From the NCBI GenBank assembly GCA_964361785.1, contig CAYIBX010000035.1, positions 1 to 8,384 of the forward strand: 8,384 nucleotides of DNA. Reading direction: 5' to 3'. This stretch comes from UBA927 sp964361785. GTDB taxonomy: Bacteria > Patescibacteriota > Microgenomatia > UBA10105 > UBA927. Position numbers and translations under genes: made by a program. Below the pieces are notes generated by a model. It had not been told where the DNA came from and searched no databases. It saw only the letters and a program-made list of their open reading frames with translations. Shown piece by piece: positions 1 to 5,100 of this stretch; position 1 is the stretch's first letter, and every line of letters begins with the position of its first letter.

Positions 1-26
1 AGGTTTTCACACTTTCCTACAAGGAG

Positions 27-43
27 TCGCGGCAGAGCCGCGA
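27..43 (+). repeat. Short GC-rich hairpin, copy 1 of a dispersed element
   Basis: TCGCGGC (27-33) and GCCGCGA (37-43) form a perfect 7-bp stem closed by an AGA loop. The 12-base core CGCGGCAGAGCC (28-39) recurs exactly at 8343-8354 in the same orientation, so this is a repeated element and not a chance hairpin. The + frame from position 1 reads through it without a stop as far as TAA at 55-57, with the core read as R-G-R-A, the same phase as in the second copy. That could be the tail of an upstream gene, but too little is present to call one. No U-run follows, so it is not an obvious intrinsic terminator. Confidence 0.6.
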
Positions 44-121
44 GGAATACTAGTTAAAAATCTACATCGACCCCAAAAATCCCTCAGACGATATAGACCA
101 CGACCGCGACGACTAGTTTTA

Positions 122-144
122 CTGACAGGGTCCGACCCTGTCAG
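122..144. repeat. Perfect 23-base palindrome (hairpin)
   Basis: CTGACAGGGTC (122-132) and GACCCTGTCAG (134-144) are exact reverse complements around one central C. This makes an 11-bp arm on each side, or about 10 bp plus a tight loop as RNA. It stands in non-coding DNA 58 bases upstream of the -10 box of the winged-helix gene. Neither strand has a clear T-run next to it. It could be a binding site for a dimeric protein, a transcript-end hairpin for a gene to the left, or a mobile REP-like unit; the sequence does not decide between these. Confidence 0.65.
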
Positions 145-201
145 ACTGTCCAATAAAAACAATCCTTCAAAATCATTACCTAGACTATTCTGACGCTTTA
201 T

Positions 202-207
202 TATAAT
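202..207 (+). promoter_or_regulatory. -10 box of the winged-helix gene
   Basis: A perfect TATAAT ends 8 bases before the ATG at 216. With the usual 6-8 bases from -10 to the transcription start, the mRNA would begin at or one to two bases before the start codon, that is, leaderless. No convincing -35 hexamer is present at 16-18 bases upstream. Confidence 0.5.
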
Positions 208-215
208 ATATATCC

Positions 216-620
216 ATGAGCAAATGGAAAGATAGAGGATTGCGATCATGTATCCAAACGCCGCTTGTTGAGAAAAAGAATACACAAATCATTTTTGACC
301 ATGGGTATAGAATACTCATCAAAAACGGTACTCCAGTACTTCGATTATCAAAAGCAAGGGCACGTGTTTTTACAACACTTATTGCACATCCAGATGAAGT
401 TATATCTCATGAACAAATATATTTCAGCTCAACTCTTCAGCCTCGTTCATTACCAAAATTTAATTTAACACCCGATATGGCAAAAAGGATATCTCGTCCT
501 CTTATCTCGAGACTAAAACAATTGCTTCAATCTGTAGATAAATCAATTGCCAATAATGTAAAAAATGCTCATTCAACCGGATATTGGTACGAACAAGATA
601 TATCAGTGCGGACAAAATAA
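216..620 (+). CDS. Stand-alone OmpR/PhoB-like winged-helix protein
   Basis: This 134-residue protein looks like the DNA-binding half of an OmpR/PhoB response regulator without a receiver domain. A short strand-rich start (residues 24-44, with hydrophobic IIF and YRILI) is followed by LSKARARVFTTLIAHPDEVISHEQIY (split here as 44-57 and 58-69), which has the spacing of the family's 'LT..E..lL..L..npg.vvsreqL' helices. A likely recognition helix lies around 86-105 (DMAKRISRPLISRLKQLL). The end, AHSTGYWYE (118-126), mimics the terminal beta-hairpin 'vrGvGYrf'. It is probably a DNA-binding regulator. The loop at 69-85 is longer and less typical than usual. No kinase or receiver gene is nearby and the target is unknown. 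The ATG follows a TATAAT box directly and no ribosome-binding site is visible, fitting leaderless translation. I am fairly sure of the fold and unsure of the function. Confidence 0.75.
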   Translation: MSKWKDRGLRSCIQTPLVEKKNTQIIFDHGYRILIKNGTPVLRLSKARARVFTTLIAHPDEVISHEQIYFSSTLQPRSLPKFNLTPDMAKRISRPLISRLKQLLQSVDKSIANNVKNAHSTGYWYEQDISVRTK

Positions 621-673
621 TGAAAAATCAAACGTTGCAGAATTATAAAATTCTTATGTGAACCTATTGATAG

Positions 674-745
674 TGGATCGTGTAGGAATTGAACCTACGA
701 CCCCTTCGATGTCAACGAAGTGCTCTACCCCTGAGCTAACGATCC
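674..745 (-). tRNA. tRNA-Val (anticodon GAC)
   Basis: Read on the minus strand, all arms of a 72-base cloverleaf are present. The acceptor is GGATCGT/ACGATCC (739-745 with 675-681). The D-stem is GCTC/GAGC with a short 7-base loop. The anticodon stem CTTCG/CGAAG carries the loop TTGACAT, and the T-stem GTAGG/CCTAC carries TTCAATT. The anticodon GAC lies at 711-713 and reads valine GUC and, by wobble, GUU. The discriminator base is A (674). The 3' CCA is not encoded, so a CCA-adding enzyme is required. The gene is single, with no other tRNA beside it, and is divergent from lepB. Confidence 0.96.
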
Positions 746-754
746 GTAACGACA

Positions 755-783
755 ATTATACCGTGTTTTCTTATCCTTGACCA
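755..783 (-). promoter_or_regulatory. Promoter of tRNA-Val
   Basis: On the minus strand a perfect TATAAT (755-760) lies 9 bases before the mature tRNA 5' end, so transcription should start near 748 with only a two- or three-base 5' trailer. A weak -35 match, TGGTCA (778-783), sits at 17 bp spacing. It overlaps the -35 box of lepB on the other strand. Confidence 0.6.
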
Positions 784-806
784 CTTACTATCTCGTGTCT
801 TACACT
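777..806 (+). promoter_or_regulatory. Promoter of lepB
   Basis: TTGACC (777-782, five of six matches to the -35 consensus) is followed after 18 bp by TACACT (801-806, four of six matches to -10). Predicted initiation is near 813, leaving at most about six bases before the ATG at 819. The TTG that opens the reading frame at 777 is part of this -35 box, which argues against using it as a start codon. Confidence 0.5.
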
Positions 807-818
807 AACTATGTATAT

Positions 819-1385
819 ATGGAACGCATAAAACAAGCAGTTGCAGCTTTTTTTGATTTTCTCCAAGGGATCGTTGCCATAGCAGCAATTATGGTGATGA
901 TTTACCTCTTCATCATGTCTCCTCAAGAAATAAGTGGCTCTTCAATGAATCCAACATTTCTAAACGGTGAGTACATACTCACCAATAAGGTTCTCTATCG
1001 CTTTACCGTCCCAAAGCGCGGCGAAGTGGTCATATTCAAATCTCCCAAAAATAAAGATGTAGACTACATCAAACGCGTCATAGGACTTCCTGGGGAGACC
1101 ATACGACTTGAGGGTGGGCAATTTTTCATCAATAACATCCCTCTTATCGAAACGTACGACTACAACAAACCCGTGTTTGGTGAATCGTATATGCATGAAG
1201 GTGATGAAATCATTATTCCTGATGGACAATATTTCTTAATCGGAGACAATAGACCCGGAAGCTCAGATTCACGAGAGTTTGGACCAATCGTCCTTGAAGA
1301 TTTTATCGGCAAAGCATTTTTGCGGTACTGGCCAACAACGAAAGTAGGACTGGTCAAACAAGGAACCTATACTCTAGAAAAATAA
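819..1385 (+). CDS. lepB: Signal peptidase I
   Basis: This membrane-bound serine protease of family S26 removes signal peptides from exported proteins. The 188 residues begin with one membrane segment (about 14-33, GIVAIAAIMVMIYLFIM). Box B is SGSSMNPT (39-46), with Ser42 as catalytic serine. Box D is DYIKRVIGLPGE (82-93), with Lys85 as the general base. Box E is GDNRPGSSDSREFGPI (142-157). Everything required for activity is present and the length matches the short Gram-positive-like SipS type with a single anchor, not the long E. coli form. I chose the ATG at 819 over an in-frame TTG at 777, because that TTG lies in the -35 box and the extra 14 residues would sit upstream of the usual short N-terminus. 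It stops 9 bases from the end of parB, which is convergent. Confidence 0.93.
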   Translation: MERIKQAVAAFFDFLQGIVAIAAIMVMIYLFIMSPQEISGSSMNPTFLNGEYILTNKVLYRFTVPKRGEVVIFKSPKNKDVDYIKRVIGLPGETIRLEGGQFFINNIPLIETYDYNKPVFGESYMHEGDEIIIPDGQYFLIGDNRPGSSDSREFGPIVLEDFIGKAFLRYWPTTKVGLVKQGTYTLEK

Positions 1386-1394
1386 ACAAAAAAA

Positions 1395-2204
1395 TTATTT
1401 TCCCAACAATTCGTGGATATGCTTTAACGATTTACTGGTAGTCTCTAGATTGCCACGTATGACAAACACTACGCGCGCTTCAACCTTTGACTGTGTGATC
1501 TTCACCAATCCATTTACTGACTGAGCTAAGTCCTTGGCGATTCTATCTAAATCATCAGAATGAATGCGCTCTATTTTGTGTGCTGGCTTTTGATCTGATT
1601 GTGCCTTCAAGCGTCGCGCAAGGTCTTCGGCTCTGCGTACTGAAGCATTCTCAGACAGAATTGTTTTGTACGCGTCGACCATAAGCTTGACATCATTAAG
1701 TCCTGCTATCGCTCGTGCATGACCTTCGCTAATAGCCCCAGACACCAATCCATCTTTAATTGCATCAGGGAGGGCCAAAAGTCTCATGGTGTTTGATACG
1801 TACGACTCGCTCTTCCCTATGCGTTTGGCAATCTCTGTCACCTGCAATCCAAACTCCTCGATAAGCCGTTGAAATGCGAGGGCTCTATCAATGGGATTTA
1901 AATCTACGCGCTGTACATTTTCGACGATGGCCATCTCAAGCATGCCGCGTGCGCTTGTTTCTTTAATGAGTACTGGTACAGTCGTAAGGCCGGCAATTTT
2001 TGATGCTCTCCATCGCCTCTCTCCTGCGATGATCTGATACCCAGCCGGCGTTTTAGCCACCACTAACGGCTCAATGATACCGTGTTCTTTTATGGAATCG
2101 ACCAATTCGCGAAGCGCGTCAGGAGCGATGAAACCTCTGGGTTGCAACGGATTAGGTTGCAATAAATCCAAATCAAGATGAAGAACCTGCTGCGTATCTG
2201 ACAT
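1395..2204 (-). CDS. parB: ParB/Spo0J-family chromosome partition protein
   Basis: This is a CTP-dependent DNA clamp that loads at parS and helps segregate the chromosome. The order of parts in 269 residues is typical. The N-terminal domain has NPLQPR (18-23), GERRWRA (61-67, nucleotide-binding motif) and ENVQRVDLNPIDRALAF (95-111). A helix-turn-helix follows at about 121-142 (QVTEIAKRIGKSESYVSNTM), then GHARAIAGL (161-169), a charged linker rich in Lys/Arg (190-215), and a C-terminal dimerisation segment. The length is close to that of other chromosomal ParBs. The ATG overlaps the rpmA stop as TAATG, suggesting translational coupling. There is no parA in the window and I see no parS-like 16-mer. 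It is the last gene of the minus-strand run. Confidence 0.93.
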   Translation of the reverse strand: MSDTQQVLHLDLDLLQPNPLQPRGFIAPDALRELVDSIKEHGIIEPLVVAKTPAGYQIIAGERRWRASKIAGLTTVPVLIKETSARGMLEMAIVENVQRVDLNPIDRALAFQRLIEEFGLQVTEIAKRIGKSESYVSNTMRLLALPDAIKDGLVSGAISEGHARAIAGLNDVKLMVDAYKTILSENASVRRAEDLARRLKAQSDQKPAHKIERIHSDDLDRIAKDLAQSVNGLVKITQSKVEARVVFVIRGNLETTSKSLKHIHELLGK

Positions 2205-2464
2205 TATGTAAGAATTGTGGGCAAGACTGATACTATTTGTTTTCCTTTTTTAAGTCCAAATTTAACCATTCCTGATGTAAGTGCAAACAAGGTGAAATCT
2301 TTGCCCATTCCTACACCATCACCTGCCGTATATCGTGAACCTTTTTGACGAACGAGGATGTTCCCAGCTATTGCCATTTGTCCCCCATAAATTTTCACGC
2401 CAAGCCTTTTGGATACTGAATCTTTATTGCCCTTTGCTGTGCCGCCTGCTTTTACATGTGCCAT
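2204..2464 (-). CDS. rpmA: 50S ribosomal protein L27
   Basis: L27 lies at the peptidyl-transferase centre, where its N-terminal tail reaches the tRNA acceptor ends. The 86 residues show the family pattern from end to end: MAHVKAGGTAKGNKDSVSKR at 1-20, LGVKIYGGQ (21-29), AGNILVRQKGSRY (33-45), GDGVGMGKDFTLFAL (48-62) and the final VKFGLKKGKQIVSVLP. The protein starts directly with MAHVKAGG and lacks the cleavable N-terminal extension found in Firmicutes, consistent with the absence of the Prp protease gene that usually sits between rplU and rpmA there. It is followed by parB with a one-base overlap. No Shine-Dalgarno sequence precedes the ATG. Confidence 0.97.
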   Translation of the reverse strand: MAHVKAGGTAKGNKDSVSKRLGVKIYGGQMAIAGNILVRQKGSRYTAGDGVGMGKDFTLFALTSGMVKFGLKKGKQIVSVLPTILT

Positions 2465-2496
2465 AATTTAACAATTAACAAATTTACATTTAACAA
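2465..2496 (-). repeat. Three TTGTTAA heptamers upstream of rpmA
   Basis: The 33-base AT-only-like gap between the methyltransferase stop and the rpmA ATG carries, on the minus strand, TTGTTAA at 2490-2496, 2475-2481 and 2468-2474; the last two are tandem. GTTAAT (2474-2479) matches four of six -10 positions and sits 9 bases before the ATG, the same distance as the -10 before rplU. It may therefore be a weak promoter, or simply low-complexity spacer. Confidence 0.35.
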
Positions 2497-2497
2497 C

Positions 2498-3658
2498 TTA
2501 ACTTTTCTTTTGAAAAACAAAAAATTCTCTTCTGACTACTGCGTCTGGTCTTCCATATTCTATAGGACCATTAAGATGAGTATACCCAAGTATTTCACAC
2601 CTGTCAATAACTTTTTTCACGAACAACGTTTCTTTCCCCAGTGAGTACTGTGGCAATGCCATTACGATTATGCCACCCTGCACAAGAATTTTTGACCACT
2701 CCCTCAAACAACCGATGTATAACTTCTCTAGGCCTTTTATGATATTTTTAGCTTTCTCGCGTTCTATCATCCGACCAAAAAAAGATGCATTCGTACGACC
2801 CATGTATGGCTCTGTCACAATAGCGTGGACAGGATCTTTTATCACATCAGAAATATGGGTCGCATCATGGATAAATACATTGATGGTCTCAGGCGTTAAA
2901 GTAAACATTATTCTCGCCCATGCTAAATTTTTTCTCGTTCTCTCAACTGCCAACTCTGAAATGTCTGCGCCAATAACCCTACACCCCATAGTTAATGCTT
3001 CTACCAGAATCGTTCCTGTGCCGCAAAATGGATCTAATACAATGAAAGATTGTTCTGGTCCCATCGTTTTTGACAATGCTCCCTTTGCGATATTGACAAT
3101 CATACGAGCAACTTTAGGCGGTAACATACCGTTTTTGGGATCAGAAAATGGCCTACCAAAATCACGCTGATTCCACTGTTCAAAATCTTGAATAGCTTTG
3201 GTCACCCCAATGTACCAAGTGCCCTGCGACTCTACACAAATAAGTTCGGTAACTTTTTGCTTTGCTATAACGACACTTGAAAGTGGCGCGTCATGCTTAG
3301 ATGCTATAAACCGCGTACGAACGCCTTGTGCGACCAATGCTTCTTTTATCGAAAATGGCATTGTTGTCGAAAATGGTTCCTTATCTGTATACATACTTAT
3401 CCCAAACGTCAATGCTTGTTTCTTCACTTCACGGAAAAGAATAGTCTCAAAATCTTCTCTGGTCGGCATGACTCCTGTATAGACCACTTCACAAATTTTT
3501 ATCGTCCCTGCGAGAGTCTGCATTACTATATGCGGTTCTTTTTCAGTAGATGCTAGAACTATTTCTTCCCGAAGATTTATACTTGAGGATATTTGAGATT
3601 GTATCTCAGCCTTAGAAAGTTTCGGGGTTCTGCCCAAAACAAACAAATAATCTTTCAT
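2498..3658 (-). CDS. TRM11/TrmG10-like SAM-dependent RNA methyltransferase
   Basis: This is probably a tRNA guanine-N2 methyltransferase of the TRM11/TrmG10 group, a type common in archaea and in Patescibacteria. The 386 residues start with YLFVLGRTPKLSKAEI (4-19), the typical opening of the group's N-terminal RNA-binding half. Then come RDFGRPFSDPKNGMLPPKVA (165-184), which joins the two halves, and the SAM-binding motif LDPFCGTGTILVEAL (208-222). Acidic residues in GADIS (230-234) would hold the SAM ribose. The catalytic motif expected as D/N-P-P-Y appears as TEPYMGR (282-288). A typical end, EYGRPDAVVRREFFVFQ, closes the protein (367-383). The start codon overlaps the rplU stop as ATGA, so it is coupled to L21. 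The substrate is inferred from the family only, and the altered catalytic motif leaves the exact base modified open. Confidence 0.82.
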   Translation of the reverse strand: MKDYLFVLGRTPKLSKAEIQSQISSSINLREEIVLASTEKEPHIVMQTLAGTIKICEVVYTGVMPTREDFETILFREVKKQALTFGISMYTDKEPFSTTMPFSIKEALVAQGVRTRFIASKHDAPLSSVVIAKQKVTELICVESQGTWYIGVTKAIQDFEQWNQRDFGRPFSDPKNGMLPPKVARMIVNIAKGALSKTMGPEQSFIVLDPFCGTGTILVEALTMGCRVIGADISELAVERTRKNLAWARIMFTLTPETINVFIHDATHISDVIKDPVHAIVTEPYMGRTNASFFGRMIEREKAKNIIKGLEKLYIGCLREWSKILVQGGIIVMALPQYSLGKETLFVKKVIDRCEILGYTHLNGPIEYGRPDAVVRREFFVFQKKS

Positions 3659-3969
3659 GCCCTTACAATATCTGTAATCTCAAGCGTCGTGATACTTGCA
3701 CGAAATCCTATATGCTTGCGATACCGGACTTTAGATTTGTAGCGTCGAACATGGATTTTCTCACCTTTTCCCTGTGCTTTAAGAACAGCCAACACATGGG
3801 CTCCTTTTATCAATGGCTTTCCCAATATATACTTTTTATCATCCACGATAAGAAGTACTTCATCAAATGATACTTTTGATCCTACCTCACCTTCCATGCT
3901 GGAAACTACCAGAGAGTCACCCTTTTTGACCACGTACTGTTTTCCTTGTATTCGAATAATTGCAAACAT
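3655..3969 (-). CDS. rplU: 50S ribosomal protein L21
   Basis: L21 binds 23S rRNA in the large subunit. The 104 residues match the family in length and pattern: FAIIRIQGKQYVVKKGD (2-18), the central VLLIVDDKK, then the basic RNA-binding stretch KIHVRRYKSKVRYRKHIGFR (71-90), followed by the C-terminal strand TTLEITDI. It has its own promoter just upstream and overlaps the methyltransferase by four bases. L21 and L27 are usually near neighbours; here the methyltransferase fills the gap between them. The predicted transcript starts about three bases before the ATG and there is no ribosome-binding site. Confidence 0.97.
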   Translation of the reverse strand: MFAIIRIQGKQYVVKKGDSLVVSSMEGEVGSKVSFDEVLLIVDDKKYILGKPLIKGAHVLAVLKAQGKGEKIHVRRYKSKVRYRKHIGFRASITTLEITDIVRA

Positions 3970-3978
3970 ACAACGATT

Positions 3979-4007
3979 ATTATATCTTTGAATTCAGACA
4001 ATTGCAA
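3979..4007 (-). promoter_or_regulatory. Promoter of the rplU-rpmA-parB segment
   Basis: On the minus strand TTGCAA (4002-4007, four of six at -35) is separated by exactly 17 bp from a perfect TATAAT (3979-3984). Initiation is expected near 3972, three bases from the rplU ATG. The -35 lies in the last codons of rodA. This is the best promoter in the window and would uncouple the ribosomal-protein genes from ileS-rodA. Confidence 0.65.
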
Positions 4008-5100
4008 TGCTCCCATCCTCAACGCCTTGTCTTTGCATTGAAAGAAGTATGCCAAATCCTATTGATATCCCCAAAATAGAGCTTCCACCGTAGGAAATAA
4101 GTGGCAACGTAATACCTGTGACGGGAATAATACCCATATTCATGCCTACATTTATAAGTACTTGGGTCAAAACCATCATAAAAAACCCAATGGTATACAA
4201 AAATCCAAATGAATGCGCGTGTAACCCTCGAACATAGGGAAGAATCATCCGCCACAACAGCGTCATGTAGAGGCTAAAAATCACCAGTCCTCCAAGAAAT
4301 CCTAATTCCTCTATAAGGGTCGCGAAAATAAAGTCAGTATGAAATTCAGGCAAAAATCGCATATGACTCTGTGTGCCCATCCCCAACCCTTTGCCAAACC
4401 ACTGACCACTACCTACAGCTATCATAGCTTGTAGCGCATTGTACCCAGCCCCTTTAGGGTCAAGGGTAGGATTTACAAATGTCAAAATTCGACTTTGCTG
4501 ATAAATCTGTAAATGCCCCCAAAAGACAGGCATCAGCGCTGCTCCAATCGCGATACAAAAAATAAGTACAAATACAGGAAATCCTCCAGCGATCATCATG
4601 GCTAGCCATGATGATACGTACACGAGACTCGTCCCTAAATCAGGTTGTTTAAAAACGAATAAAAATGGAACGAGGCATACCAATACATGTATCCCCCACG
4701 ATTTTATTGTTCGAGGACTTAATACGCTCATAAGTCGCGCCATAAATAGTATGACAAACGGTTTGACGATCTCTGAGGGTTGTATCTGTTGATTGCCTAT
4801 CATAATCCATCGCGAAGCGCCTCGTATATCTGGACCGAAATACGTAAGAAGCAAAAACAATAGCGACAGAGCATATCCGTATGGAGCTAACCACCAAAGA
4901 ATAGCATTATCGAGTTTAGAAATTCCCCACACAAGAAGAGCCCCAATACTTAAAAAAACAAGTTGCTGCCAAAAAAGTGCCGGCTGAATGGTCAGAAGCA
5001 CAAAAAGACCTATCAGTCCCAATAACACAAGAGACAGTATCATTACCCACTCTATGTTGGATTTTCGTTGTGTGAGGCTATGAAAAGTTGTGTTGCCCAT
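3994..5100 (-). CDS. rodA: Rod-shape peptidoglycan polymerase RodA (SEDS family)
   Basis: This multi-pass membrane glycosyltransferase polymerises lipid II during elongation, working with a class B penicillin-binding protein. The 368 residues hold about ten hydrophobic segments. Family signatures are RGASRWIMIGNQQIQPSEIVKP (93-114, cited as pieces RGASRW and QIQPSEIVKP), FKQPDLGTS (150-158), GSGQWFGKGLGMGTQSHMRF (230-249), PEFHTDFIFA (251-260) with Asp256 at the proposed catalytic position, and IIPVTGITLPLISYGGSS (324-341). The HTDFIFA and GTQS features favour RodA over FtsW. The ATG at 5100 lies 49 bases inside ileS. The next in-frame ATG (5043) would cut into the first membrane helix, so the overlapping start is preferred. 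The gene is probably transcribed with ileS. Confidence 0.92.
   Translation of the reverse strand: MGNTTFHSLTQRKSNIEWVMILSLVLLGLIGLFVLLTIQPALFWQQLVFLSIGALLVWGISKLDNAILWWLAPYGYALSLLFLLLTYFGPDIRGASRWIMIGNQQIQPSEIVKPFVILFMARLMSVLSPRTIKSWGIHVLVCLVPFLFVFKQPDLGTSLVYVSSWLAMMIAGGFPVFVLIFCIAIGAALMPVFWGHLQIYQQSRILTFVNPTLDPKGAGYNALQAMIAVGSGQWFGKGLGMGTQSHMRFLPEFHTDFIFATLIEELGFLGGLVIFSLYMTLLWRMILPYVRGLHAHSFGFLYTIGFFMMVLTQVLINVGMNMGIIPVTGITLPLISYGGSSILGISIGFGILLSMQRQGVEDGSIAIV

Noticed and set aside
7..285. Minus-strand ORF of 92 codons at the left end
   Set aside because: It begins inside the winged-helix gene, runs across that gene's promoter, the perfect palindrome and the GC hairpin, and has no recognisable domain beyond a chance hydrophobic stretch.
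636..655. AGAATT/AATTCT hairpin as terminator for the winged-helix gene or the tRNA
   Set aside because: It is a 6-bp AT-rich stem without a clear U-run on either strand.
777..818. TTG start extending lepB by 14 residues
   Set aside because: The TTG is part of the -35 box TTGACC, the predicted transcript starts downstream of it, and the family begins close to the membrane segment, as with the ATG at 819.
1377..1402. AT-rich inverted repeat between lepB and parB as a bidirectional terminator
   Set aside because: The stem is almost only A-T with a bulge and consists of the last codons of both genes; too weak to call.
2670..3482. Plus-strand ORFs opposite the methyltransferase
   Set aside because: They are antisense shadows of a gene with clear family motifs and have no recognisable domains or start signals.
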